24,634 bases of DNA. It comes from Phycisphaeraceae bacterium (GTDB taxonomy: Bacteria > Planctomycetota > Phycisphaerae > Phycisphaerales > Phycisphaeraceae). The position numbers and the translations under genes were made by a program. The notes under the pieces were generated by a model that was not told where the DNA came from, searched no databases, and worked only from the letters and a program-made list of their open reading frames with translations. Shown here in pieces: positions 7,245-14,874 of this stretch. The stretch spans positions 1-24,634 of the forward strand of contig JAJDCV010000252.1 of assembly GCA_029260675.1 (NCBI GenBank). The letters are read 5' to 3'. Each line of letters starts with the position of its first letter. The first letter of the stretch is position 1.

Positions 7245-8837
7245 ATGAAAACATTAGCAGCGGTTTTCGTTGTCACACTCCTTGCATCGTTTGTGGTTCA
7301 CGGGGAGGTGGACACGGCCCCGGTGGTCGGCCTGCACATGGCGGCCCTTCAGGGGGATGTGGATGCCGTGCGCCAACACATCGAGATAGGCTCGGACCTG
7401 AATCAATTGGATGCCTACGGGTCCAGCCCCCTGGCGATCGCAACCGTGTTTGGCAAGACCGAGGCGGCGATTGCGTTGATCGAGGGCGGGGCCGATCTGG
7501 GGATCAAAAACAGCCAGGGTGCCACGCCGCTTCACAACGCCGCGTTCCTTTGCCGTACCGAGATCGTTCAGGCCTTGTTGGACCACGGCGCGGACAGGTA
7601 TCTCAGAGACAACTTTGCGAACACCGCCTCGGATGCGGTGGCGGCGCGTTTCGATGATGCCAAGGGGATCTATGACACACTCGCTCAGGCGCTTGGGCCG
7701 ATGGGTTTGCAGTTGGACTACGAACAGATCAAGGCGACGCGCCCCAAGATCGTTCAGATGCTCCGGCCATCACCGGAATCACTCGAAACAGTTGAATACG
7801 CGCCGATTGAACGGGATGACTGGCCGGTGTCAACGCCCGGGGCGCAGGGGCTGGACACGCGTCTTGTGGCGGAGTTGTATAACGATGCGGCACACATGCC
7901 CAGGCTCTACGGCCTATTGATCATCAAGAACGACAAACTGATCGCGGAAAAATACTTCAATGAAGGGTCGATTGAGCAGAAGGCACGGGTGCAATCGGTG
8001 ACGAAGAGCTACACCTCCGCGCTGACGGGGATCGCGTTGGAGCGGGGGCTTCTGTCCAGCGTGGATCAGAGGATGGTCGAGTTCTTTCCCGAGGTGGCTG
8101 AAAAGATTACGGATCCCAGGAAGCAGCAGATCACGATCCGGGACCTGCTGGGGATGCGGGCTGGCTACCCCTGGGAGGAGATCGACCCCGCCTATTGGAC
8201 CCGTATCTTGACGGGCGAATACGTCGAGGACATCGAGATCGTCCCCCTGATTGGCGATCCGGGGACGCAGTTCAATTACAGCAACCTGTCGTCCAACTGG
8301 CTGGGGATCATCCTGGCCCGGGTGAGCGGGACCAACCTCAAGTCGTTCGCGCAGGAAAACCTGTTTACACCGATCGGCGCGGAGCCGGGCGACTGGGGCA
8401 CGGATGCGCACGGCCACAACAACGGCTGCGGGGATCTGCACATGTCCGCCCGTGATATGGCCCGGTTCGGCTCGCTGTATCTGAACGAAGGGAAATTCGA
8501 AGGCAAGCAGGTCATCCCGGCCGACTGGGTCGAAGCGTCGCTGGAAAACTACTCGCCTGACGCCTGGGTCACCAGGGATAAAGTGAACCATGCCGGCCCC
8601 TACTTCCGCGAACTGGGGTACGGCTATCAGTTCTGGTCCGCCAGCGTCGGCGACCACCGGTTCGACTTGGCCTGGGGGCACGGCGGACAACTGATCATCC
8701 TATTGGATGAATTGGACATGTTGATTGTCACGACGACGGACCCGTTCCATCTGCAACACAACAACGAGGCGTGGATGCACGAGAAATCAACCGTCAACCT
8801 GGTGGGCAAGTTTATTAAGGCGTTGCCGAAGGAGTGA
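7245..8837 (+). CDS. Secreted ankyrin-repeat / class C beta-lactamase-fold serine hydrolase
   Basis: The frame is open further upstream, but the ATG at 7245 is chosen because GAAAGGAAG precedes it and a clean signal peptide (MKTLAAVFVVTLLASFVVHG) follows. The 530-residue product has two parts. Residues 29-130 are about three ankyrin repeats (HMAALQGDVDAVRQHI, SPLAIATVFGKTEAAIALIE, TPLHNAAFLCRTEIVQALLDHGAD). Residues 195-530 are a beta-lactamase-like (serine-type) domain with Ser251-Val-Thr-Lys254 (SxxK nucleophile), Tyr345-Ser-Asn347 (YxN) and His479-Gly-Gly481 (the KTG-equivalent HGG). That fold covers esterases, D-aminopeptidases and penicillin-binding enzymes, so the substrate cannot be named. 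The signal peptide puts it in the periplasm or outside the cell, where ankyrin repeats are uncommon. It is a single gene bracketed by the ~140-bp direct repeats. Confidence 0.85.
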   Translation: MKTLAAVFVVTLLASFVVHGEVDTAPVVGLHMAALQGDVDAVRQHIEIGSDLNQLDAYGSSPLAIATVFGKTEAAIALIEGGADLGIKNSQGATPLHNAAFLCRTEIVQALLDHGADRYLRDNFANTASDAVAARFDDAKGIYDTLAQALGPMGLQLDYEQIKATRPKIVQMLRPSPESLETVEYAPIERDDWPVSTPGAQGLDTRLVAELYNDAAHMPRLYGLLIIKNDKLIAEKYFNEGSIEQKARVQSVTKSYTSALTGIALERGLLSSVDQRMVEFFPEVAEKITDPRKQQITIRDLLGMRAGYPWEEIDPAYWTRILTGEYVEDIEIVPLIGDPGTQFNYSNLSSNWLGIILARVSGTNLKSFAQENLFTPIGAEPGDWGTDAHGHNNGCGDLHMSARDMARFGSLYLNEGKFEGKQVIPADWVEASLENYSPDAWVTRDKVNHAGPYFRELGYGYQFWSASVGDHRFDLAWGHGGQLIILLDELDMLIVTTTDPFHLQHNNEAWMHEKSTVNLVGKFIKALPKE

Positions 8838-8902
8838 AGGGGGTGTGGGAGTCGGTGTGTGTCCTGGTCCCATGGCCTAAAGACTTGGGCTTTGAGAGAT
8901 GA

Positions 8903-9042
8903 GGGGCCGCCCACGTTTCCCGGCTCTATTAATCTTTGGATACTCAGGGGAGTTGTCGACCGCCGCCGTGAGGTTGTCGGCGGGCGCGATCCATCATGCA
9001 TCACGCCTTCACCCTTGGGCGGTGCGATGGGGTTGTGCGCAT
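8903..9042 (+). repeat. ~140-bp intergenic direct repeat, copy 2
   Basis: This is the second copy of the element at 6806-6945, same orientation, 2097 bp further on, with no gaps in the alignment. It starts about 65 bp after the stop of the ankyrin/serine hydrolase gene. The following bases (ACCGCCCCCCGGGG) and the end of the convergent HNH gene lie just beyond it. Confidence 0.8.
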
Positions 9043-9098
9043 AAGAGTTGGTACAGAGCACCGCCCCCCGGGGTTCTTAGATTTTCCTATTCGAAGAA

Positions 9099-10034
9099 TT
9101 ACGACTTTACCAATTTAAGCTGGGTCTTGAATGTCCGCCGGAGCTCTTCAATCGTGAGAGGAGGTTTTCGCTTATGAATGACACGATGACATGTAGGACA
9201 CAACGATACTACGTCATCAAGCGTAGTTTCTCTCAACTTTGCACCTTCAACCCTTTGTTGACTCCCAAATGCATACAGATGGTGGCACTCGATCGCACGT
9301 TTCCCCCAAGTACGGTAGAGCAATCCGGGACATAGGCCGCATCCTTGACAAGTCCATGTGTCTCGCTGCTTCGCCTCCTCAGCAAGCCGCTTATTACGAG
9401 AAAAATACCTCGATTCACGAATGCTTTCTGATCCTTCGATTACTGCCTTGAGGACTCTCGAGCTTCTCTTTACATCATCCTCACCCCCGATGCCGGTTGA
9501 CTGCAAATCACTTACCAACTTGAACACCAGCTGAGAGCACTCAGTCAAATAGAAACCGTTATTCGGCTCGATACGACCCGCTTTCGGCTTGATACAAAAA
9601 GTATGGTACTTGCCAGTCCAATATGGAATCTCAGCGGCAATTTCATCGGCAAACGCATCAGAAAATTCATTTGAATAAATAGGAGACAAGAAGGCGGTGA
9701 AGTCTCTGAGCGGCACAACGAGAAATGGACCTCGACCTCGGTAAACACCAGGATCTGGCGGCTCTTCAGACGTCTCCTCTACAGCTCCATTTGCCTTGGA
9801 GTAACCAATGAATCGTCGACCGGAGGCCTGCGCTTCGTATGGACCTTTCACGAAGTGGAGGATGAGATCGTCTGCTTTGACTCTACGCATCAGCCGATAT
9901 CGTCGTTGACGCCCTTTCGTTTCAGTTGGACTCCATAGTCGCTCTCCCATTCGCCAGCCACTCCCACCGTGTCCATGAGACAGGTCAGTGATCTCAGTCC
10001 ATACCCGCCGGTAATCCTCGTAATTCTTCAGCAT
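9099..10034 (-). CDS. EVE/PUA-like domain fused to HNH endonuclease (putative modification-dependent restriction enzyme)
   Basis: The 311-residue product has two regions. Residues 18-115 resemble the EVE-like (PUA-superfamily) readers found on HNH nucleases: HGHGGSGWRMGERLWSP, then VKADDLILHFV and RRFIGYSKANG. Residues 218-288 are an McrA-like HNH module: Cys229-x2-Cys232, Glu249-Cys-His-His252, LDDVVSLCPTCHRVIH with Cys279-x2-Cys282 and terminal His287. The usual Asn of the HNH triad appears to be Asp. In this architecture the EVE part typically reads modified cytosine and the HNH part cuts; that role is inferred. The gene is visibly lower in GC (about 45-50% in lines I counted) than its neighbours and has no obvious Shine-Dalgarno, which suggests recent acquisition. 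No methyltransferase accompanies it, as expected for a type IV-like enzyme. Confidence 0.75.
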   Translation of the reverse strand: MLKNYEDYRRVWTEITDLSHGHGGSGWRMGERLWSPTETKGRQRRYRLMRRVKADDLILHFVKGPYEAQASGRRFIGYSKANGAVEETSEEPPDPGVYRGRGPFLVVPLRDFTAFLSPIYSNEFSDAFADEIAAEIPYWTGKYHTFCIKPKAGRIEPNNGFYLTECSQLVFKLVSDLQSTGIGGEDDVKRSSRVLKAVIEGSESIRESRYFSRNKRLAEEAKQRDTWTCQGCGLCPGLLYRTWGKRAIECHHLYAFGSQQRVEGAKLRETTLDDVVSLCPTCHRVIHKRKPPLTIEELRRTFKTQLKLVKS

Positions 10035-10350
10035 GGGTCAGTCCAGAATCATCAGCAAGGTTGGCGATCACTAACACAAGTAAACGGTAGGACAGCTTTC
10101 AGCCGTCCCGCCGTTTGCGGTCACTTCGGGTTTTCGGGCCCCGGGGTCATGGTGGGATTATACCTTGGCAACTCGCGTGGCGGGGAGATGTTTTGAGGGA
10201 TACATGGGGTGGATAGAAAACGTGTACCGGGCGTAAACGCCCGGGCTAAACGGGGTTAATGATGGACGCACGGATATCGCGTGACGCTAATCATGGTTTG
10301 AATTGTTGCGTGACACCAAACACGAATCACCAACCACTAAACTCAACCCG
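10035..10350. other. Non-coding spacer with one small hairpin
   Basis: I see no gene here. The only clear structure is CCGGGCG-TAAA-CGCCCGG (10227-10244), a perfect 7-bp stem with four-base loop and no T tract. The right end (ACCAAACACGAATCACCAACCACTAA) is a low-complexity stretch of the CCAACTA kind; the reverse form (TTGGTAGTTAGTAGTTGGTT) appears near 19229. Confidence 0.5.
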
Positions 10351-11112
10351 CTACTTACTACTGGGCGAGATGTGTTGGACGATGGGGTTCAGGAGGTTGG
10401 GGATGAGGCGGTCGGTGGCGAGGGCTTCGCAGTGTTGGCCGAGCATCCGGGAGATGTCCTGGAGGTCTTCGAGCTTGTCGATCGAGCCGTAGCGCCTAAG
10501 TGTGACGAAGAGGCTGATGGGTTCCTGTGCGTAGCGTCTGCCGGAGCCGCGTCGGGAGCGTCGGCGGGTCTTGACCTCGAAGTAGGCCTGGAGCTTGCCG
10601 TCGTCGGAGAGGTTCATGCCGAAGACGGGCTGGGTGTCGAGGATGCGTGTGTCGGGCGTGGCGGCGGTGGGCTTGAGCAGCTCGCCGACGGGCGAGTCGG
10701 CGAAGAGGGCTTCGTGGACGACCTCGTCGTGGTTGCCTTTGCACTCCAGGTCGAAGCCGAACATCATCTCGAGGTAGTCGACGTCCAGCGGGCTGATGGT
10801 CAGATAGTACGGGGTGACCTGGAGGATCTGCTGGTGGAAGCGGTAGGCGTCTTCCATGTCGTTGGGGTTGACGTGGCCGGTGCGGATGCTGCCTTGGCGG
10901 AGGGAGAGCCAGTTGTATTCGGCCTCGCGTTTGGAGGATTCCAGGGACAGCTCGCCGTCGTACCGCCGAAAGCGGGTCATGTCCGGGTGGGTCTTACGGA
11001 CCTGGTCGAAGAAGTGCAGGAGGGTGTCGCGCTCGGTGGGGAGGTCCATCTTGAGCGTGAGTTTCTGGTTGATATAGAAGTCGGTGCACAGGGCACCATA
11101 GCTTGTTGCCAT
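10351..11112 (-). CDS. Conserved-looking hypothetical protein
   Basis: I do not recognise the family. The frame extends to 11241, but I place the start at the ATG at 11112 because GGCGAGGACC precedes it and the protein there begins with ordered sequence (MATSYGALCTDFYINQKLTL). The upstream extension is Pro/Arg-rich and looks non-coding. The 253-residue product has no signal peptide or membrane segment. It is rich in charged and aromatic residues, with a segment such as TPYYLTISPLDVDYLEMMFG and a basic loop KTRRRSRRGSGRR. The stop is followed by the spacer described at 10035-10350. The coherent codon use and ordered protein argue that it is real. Function unknown; probably cytosolic. Confidence 0.7.
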   Translation of the reverse strand: MATSYGALCTDFYINQKLTLKMDLPTERDTLLHFFDQVRKTHPDMTRFRRYDGELSLESSKREAEYNWLSLRQGSIRTGHVNPNDMEDAYRFHQQILQVTPYYLTISPLDVDYLEMMFGFDLECKGNHDEVVHEALFADSPVGELLKPTAATPDTRILDTQPVFGMNLSDDGKLQAYFEVKTRRRSRRGSGRRYAQEPISLFVTLRRYGSIDKLEDLQDISRMLGQHCEALATDRLIPNLLNPIVQHISPSSK

Positions 11113-11413
11113 GATAAGGTCCTCGCCTGGCGGGGCACGCCTGGGGTATAGCCTGACCAGTATAGCAGCCAATAACCCCCTTATCGACCGCTGGGGGGTG
11201 GGGCTGGGCCCTTGGCTGGCCCCGTTGAGGGCTGCAGACATGCTATGGGGGGCATTGCGGTGAGTCGTGGAGTGTGGATTTAGGGCCTTTAGACGAGGGG
11301 ACTATGGGCGTGGACGGCCGGATTTGGCCTGATCGGTCGGGCGGTGGCGGGCGGGTACGGGCTGGGACTGATCCGGCGACGGCCCGGGGGGGGGACCGGC
11401 CGAAACCCTCGGG

Positions 11414-11441
11414 TTGAAAACACCGATAGGAATGCTAACCT
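11414..11441 (+). promoter_or_regulatory. Candidate tRNA-Asn promoter
   Basis: TTGAAA (11414-11419) and TAACCT (11436-11441) are 16 bases apart, and a TG lies just before the -10 (TGCTAACCT), as in extended -10 promoters. Transcription would begin near 11448, about 14 nt before the mature tRNA. The -10 match is weak. Confidence 0.4.
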
Positions 11442-11461
11442 TTACGGCTCGACAACCCGAT

Positions 11462-11535
<74 letters not shown>

Positions 11536-11574
11536 TCCTCCGAAGCCGCGAAACTGCGCGGCACCACGATCTAT

Positions 11575-11609
11575 AAAAGACGCCGAGCCGATCAGGCTGG
11601 GCGTCTTTT
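11575..11609 (+). terminator. Rho-independent terminator after tRNA-Asn
   Basis: AAAAGACGCC and GGCGTCTTTT form the stem, extended by AGCC/GGCT around a short loop, and the run of T follows directly. It lies about 40 nt after the tRNA. The A run on the left means it could work on both strands. This is the strongest intrinsic terminator in the window. Confidence 0.9.
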
Positions 11610-11683
11610 GCGTTCCACCGGTCGGTTGGGACACTCAAAGACATCCATGACTTATTGGGATCAGGTAACGTTGCGATAAAACA

Positions 11684-11730
11684 TAACAGACTTAATTATC
11701 CTTATACTACTTGACAGATGTGTCTTGTTA
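11684..11730 (+). promoter_or_regulatory. Promoter region of the Rrf2 gene with imperfect inverted repeat
   Basis: TATACT at 11703-11708 is a good -10 candidate, with no strong -35 in front. It lies between TAACAGAC (11684-11691) and GTCTTGTTA (11722-11730), which are inverted copies apart from one extra base. Rrf2 proteins commonly control their own genes, so an operator here is plausible. A TTGACA at 11711 has no good -10 after it. Confidence 0.3.
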
Positions 11731-11754
11731 GCGCAATCTGGCATCGATCACGAG

Positions 11755-12279
11755 ATGAAGGAGTCATTCGTGCTCTGTCTATCGCAGACAACCGGATACG
11801 CCGTTCTAGCCTTGAGTTGTATGGATAGTCCATGCAATGGTCGGTGGGTTCTCGCCAAAGACATCTCAGCGTGCACGGGGATCCCGCAAGCTTATTTATC
11901 GAAGATCCTGCACTCGTTGGTGGTGTCGGGGTTGATCCAAGCGAAGCGTGGTTACCGGGGCGGGTTCAAGCTGACTCGGCCGGCCGATCAGATCAGCATC
12001 TTGGATATCACCGAAGCCGTCGAAGGGGAAGCCTGGTTGCCCAAGTGTCTTCTTGGTCTGGCGGACTGTTCACAACTGCCTGCCTGCCCGACCCACGACT
12101 TCTGGTCTAAAGAGCGTGGCAAGATAGAGACGGAACTACGACGAACGACGCTCAGAGCCGTCGCGGAGTTTGAGCGTAGCCGCGGGACACAGATCGGAGC
12201 CTGCTGCGGTGCCGAGGAGCCGGGTTACACACCCGAACAAACCAGAGTGAAGCGTCGGACCGCAGCCAGACCAAGTTAG
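11755..12279 (+). CDS. Rrf2-family transcriptional regulator with [2Fe-2S]-type ligands
   Basis: The 174-residue protein has the Rrf2 winged helix-turn-helix: SQTTGYAVLALS at the N-terminus, recognition helix IPQAYLSKILHSLVVSGLI (43-61) and the wing GYRGGFKLTRP (66-76). A cluster-binding loop follows with Cys98, Cys105, Cys111 and His114 (ACPTHDFW). In IscR the [2Fe-2S] cluster is held by three Cys and one His in the same CxxH pattern, so this regulator probably senses Fe-S status, oxidants or nitric oxide. I chose the ATG at 11755; a TTG at 11725 would add ten residues not typical of the family. It is transcribed alone, with no isc or suf genes in view. Which family branch (IscR, NsrR, RirA-like) cannot be decided. 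Confidence 0.85.
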   Translation: MKESFVLCLSQTTGYAVLALSCMDSPCNGRWVLAKDISACTGIPQAYLSKILHSLVVSGLIQAKRGYRGGFKLTRPADQISILDITEAVEGEAWLPKCLLGLADCSQLPACPTHDFWSKERGKIETELRRTTLRAVAEFERSRGTQIGACCGAEEPGYTPEQTRVKRRTAARPS

Positions 12280-12661
12280 GAGACGCGTGTTACGACCACG
12301 AGCGTGAAACCACCACGGCCACCTGATTCACCGCCTCAAGGAAAGATACGAAGTTGCGTTTGAGGACTCACTCGTTCGAGAAGCAACAGTATGAGTGCAA
12401 AACGATGCTAATCCGTCAAAGCCGGCACGGATATGGTTGGAACCGCGGGTCCATCCCACCCCACTTCTGATGCGAGCGGTAAGCTACCGGCGGTCACCGG
12501 GGGGCACCGGGGGCCCTGCGGCGGGTGAAGTCGAGTCTATCAACATGGCATTGAGCGTATCCCCGTCATGCCCAGCATAGCGCGTGATCGGAAGCAGTAA
12601 CCACGTGGACAGCAAACGCTTAGCGCTTGGTCGATCAGGGCCTATCTATCTCAAGGGAGAA
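12280..12661. other. Non-coding spacer, nothing recognised
   Basis: About 380 bp between the Rrf2 gene and tRNA-Glu. Reading frames are short and lack coding character. A GC-rich patch (12490-12530, with CACCGGGGGGCACCGGGGG) could fold, but I cannot match it to a known RNA family such as SRP RNA, 6S or a riboswitch. No T-rich terminator is seen. Confidence 0.4.
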
Positions 12662-12734
12662 TACCCCCAAGGGGAGTCGAACCCCTGTTTCCAGGATGAG
12701 AACCTGGCGTCCTGGGCCACTAGACGATGGGGGC
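12662..12734 (-). tRNA. tRNA-Glu (anticodon CTC)
   Basis: On the minus strand the acceptor stem is GCCCCCA/TGGGGGT (with a G-T first pair), the anticodon stem is CCAGG/CCTGG around loop TTCTCAT (anticodon CTC), and the T arm is CAGGG-style stem with GGTTCGACTCC. The 73-nt length and the discriminator A fit. CCA is not encoded. The D arm region TCGTCTAGTGGCCCAGGA is typical of tRNA-Glu. Confidence 0.95.
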
Positions 12735-12751
12735 GTCGTGGCGGACCCCAA

Positions 12752-12779
12752 AGGATAGGGAGTTTCGTGGGGGCGTCAA
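12752..12779 (-). promoter_or_regulatory. tRNA-Glu promoter
   Basis: On the minus strand TTGACG (12779-12774) and TATCCT (12757-12752) are separated by 16 bases. Each box matches at least four of six consensus positions. Transcription would start about 10 nt before the tRNA. Confidence 0.65.
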
Positions 12780-13154
12780 GGAATCAACAGGTGCGTCGTG
12801 GGCGATCGCACGCTTGCCAGGCGCCTCTCGCTGCTGCCTGTGTTTATCTGCCTTAGCCGCTGGTGCCTGACGGGTCCACATGCATCTTTGCGCCCCGAAA
12901 GAAGATAATATTTAGCCTAAATTTGATCTTATAAGCAAAGACGGGGTCGGGTTTATTTTGATCGGTGTGTGTGTGATTTTTTCCTGGGGTGTGTGTCTGT
13001 GTATTAGAGCGTTTTGCAACATTTATGGCCGCGCGACATAACTGCATGGTTACTGAAGTAACCATGCCAGACGAGAACAAAATACGGTCATATTCGTGCA
13101 AAGCGATCCAGGCCTGTGGTGTAGGCGTGTGTAGATTGAGCCCGGTACTACGGG
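12780..13154. other. AT-richer non-coding spacer with GT tracts
   Basis: I see no convincing gene. The middle (12898-13010) is unusually AT-rich for this window, has GTGTGTGTGTG and GGTGTGTGTCTGTGT tracts around TTTTTT, and lies before a perfect 10-bp inverted repeat reported separately. The RNase HII gene ends at 13155 on the minus strand, so this is its downstream region. Confidence 0.4.
13044..13067. repeat. Perfect inverted repeat (10-bp arms)
   Basis: GCATGGTTAC - TGAA - GTAACCATGC. The arms pair perfectly and the loop is four bases. No T tract follows on either strand, so it may be a protein-binding palindrome or a stabilising 3' hairpin for the RNase HII message rather than an intrinsic terminator. 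Confidence 0.7.
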
Positions 13155-14147
13155 TCAGGCGCGGCGGCGGAGTTGGGCTTCGTTAACGCCCATCTGCGGG
13201 AGGTGTGGGGCGAGTTCCTGGAGGAAGCGTTTGCCGTCCTTGGCGTAGCCGGCGGTGGGTGCCAGCTCGGGGACGCGCGAGGTGAAGTAGCCGTTGAGCC
13301 TGGCCATGAGAAGTTCCCGGGTGTACTTGCTGACCATTGAAGCGAGCGCCACGGGGAGGTTCGCCTCCTCGGCGTCTACCTGGAACGAGACTTTCATCGA
13401 TCGTGCGTGGCCGGGGCTATCAGACAACTCGTAGGCGGAGCGGGTGGGCGTTTCCTCGATGACGTCGACCTGGATGTCGGGGAAGCTCTGGGCCAACACA
13501 TCGCGGTAGCGTGTCCGCCCGCCCTGGCGATCGACGACGACGGTGGGGTGATGTTGGCCGAAGTGTTCCCAGACGTGCAGGAGGTGTCCAGCGACGAAGG
13601 TGAAGCTGACCGAGGCCTTGGATCTTGTGGCGGCGACCATGTGGTTGAAGCGATCCTCGAACACCACGGCTGCGCCCAGGCCACCGAGCTGCACGCCGAT
13701 GCGCTGGGCGCATGAGCTGAGCATGGAGCCGGCGATCGCGGCTTCGCCATCGGTGTTGGCGGTCGGCAGCGGTTGCCAGGGGCGATCGTCTGTCGGTTGG
13801 TACCAGGGGAGGTCGGCCAAGGTGTGGTGCGTTGATTCGCCTAGGAGGTCCAGCCAGCGGTCGAGGGTTTCGGGGCGGTCACCCAGCAGGCCCGAGAAAG
13901 CGAGGCAGCCCATTTCCAGGTGGCGCAGACCCGAGGCCTTGGTCTTGAGCTTTTTCGAGTCGTTGACGGCGATGCGGCCGGCCCGGTCGGAGATGCGTTT
14001 GCAGACCGCTTTGCTTAGCCGACGCCAGAGGTCCGGCGTTGGTGCGTCCGGTGCCAGTGCGGGAACGACGAACACGGACCGCCCAACCACCAGAGGCCCA
14101 AGCAGCGGGCCGTACCCCGCCTCGTCGATACCGGCGTAGACAAACAT
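13155..14147 (-). CDS. Divergent ribonuclease HII
   Basis: RNase HII cuts RNA embedded in DNA, including misincorporated ribonucleotides. The 330-residue protein is longer than the usual 200-260. It begins with GIDEAGYGPLLGPLVV (Asp8, Glu9), has the family's NDSKKL at 62-67, VVVDRQGGR with Asp206, VDAEEANLPVALASMVSKYTR with Asp258 and the late helix, and a C-terminal AGYAKDGKRFL block like the family's GY.TKEH. The four acidic catalytic positions are present. The GRG motif that reads the ribonucleotide junction is GYG here, with Tyr12 for Arg. About 100 extra residues lie between NDSKKL and the middle Asp. I start at the ATG at 14147; a TTG two codons earlier is possible. A TATAGT at 14161-14156 could give a nearly leaderless message. 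Family assignment is good; substrate is less sure. Confidence 0.8.
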   Translation of the reverse strand: MFVYAGIDEAGYGPLLGPLVVGRSVFVVPALAPDAPTPDLWRRLSKAVCKRISDRAGRIAVNDSKKLKTKASGLRHLEMGCLAFSGLLGDRPETLDRWLDLLGESTHHTLADLPWYQPTDDRPWQPLPTANTDGEAAIAGSMLSSCAQRIGVQLGGLGAAVVFEDRFNHMVAATRSKASVSFTFVAGHLLHVWEHFGQHHPTVVVDRQGGRTRYRDVLAQSFPDIQVDVIEETPTRSAYELSDSPGHARSMKVSFQVDAEEANLPVALASMVSKYTRELLMARLNGYFTSRVPELAPTAGYAKDGKRFLQELAPHLPQMGVNEAQLRRRA

Positions 14148-14344
14148 CGCCAACCACTATAACCACCGGCCGCCGAGCCCCCCCAAACCGGCCCGGGGAC
14201 AGCATAAGGGACGGGGTGGCGATCAAGTTGTGCCGGCGAGGTGTCCGATAAGGCGATTACCCGGCACCCCACGGCGAACATGGCGGGCCGATCAAGGGCC
14301 CTCTGCGGGGTCGGTGTAGGGCCCGGGCCTGGAGTGGCCAACCT

Positions 14345-14824
14345 GTGAGGCGAAACGGAAAGATCGGTTTGGGTAAGCAACAGAACCAAGTCATCACGGC
14401 CCGGGGCGAGCGCTGCCAACGCGGCGCGGTTGTTGTTTACCGTCGGCGGAAGCGCCAGGTCGAGTTCCTGCTCGTGTCGCGCAACAGCAACCCGGACCAG
14501 TTCGTATTGCCCGGCGGGCGGACGGATCCGGGTGAGTCGCTCCGCAAGGCCGCTCAGCGCGAGTGCCTGGAAGAGTCCGGTGTTGAGGCCCGGATCGAGG
14601 GGACGCTCATGGAATTTGATCACTTCAACAGCCGTGGCGGCGTCAAGCCGACGAGGGTGTACCTCGCCCGAGCGCGCAGAGAGATGCCTTCGCCGGAGGG
14701 CAGGGACGTGCTCTGGGTGCGCTACGCTGACTTGCAAGGTTGTGTATACGATGTGCCAAACCCCACACTCGAGGTGTTGGATTGGGCCGCCCAGTGCCTC
14801 GACGCCGACCGGGTCGCAGCGTAA
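14345..14824 (+). CDS. Nudix hydrolase
   Basis: The 159-residue protein carries a complete Nudix box (Gx5Ex7REUxEExGU) at residues 58-80: GGRTDPGE, then QRECLEESGV, with Glu64, Arg72, Glu73, Glu76 and Glu77 all present. Nudix enzymes cleave a nucleoside diphosphate linked to another group, using Mg2+. The layout (CQRGAVVVY strand, basic RRRKRQ turn, FLLVSRN, FVLPGG) is close to the diphosphoinositol/diadenosine polyphosphate hydrolase-like branch, but the substrate cannot be fixed from sequence. The start is a GTG at 14345, the first in frame; GGAG lies 13 nt upstream. The gene is divergent from RNase HII across a 197-bp spacer. Confidence 0.85.
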   Translation: MRRNGKIGLGKQQNQVITARGERCQRGAVVVYRRRKRQVEFLLVSRNSNPDQFVLPGGRTDPGESLRKAAQRECLEESGVEARIEGTLMEFDHFNSRGGVKPTRVYLARARREMPSPEGRDVLWVRYADLQGCVYDVPNPTLEVLDWAAQCLDADRVAA

Positions 14825-14874
14825 ACATATTCTTGATCAAACGGTAATAGGATTGAGAGCCCGTATACCGACGC

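Noticed and set aside
6806..9042. Direct repeats as ends of a composite transposon or insertion sequence
   Set aside because: No transposase, terminal inverted repeats or target duplication is seen, and the repeats differ by about 13%.
10303..11151. A 282-residue plus-strand open frame
   Set aside because: It is opposite the hypothetical gene at 10351-11112. The minus-strand product has ordered sequence and a ribosome site; the plus-strand product is Val/Glu/Gly-rich shadow sequence.
12490..12530. GC-rich patch as a structured RNA
   Set aside because: It can pair with itself, but I cannot match it to a known RNA family, and G/C runs fold easily by chance.
12989..13186. A 65-residue plus-strand frame over the palindrome
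   Set aside because: It runs through GT tracts, the palindrome and into the end of the RNase HII gene, with no ribosome site; most likely chance.
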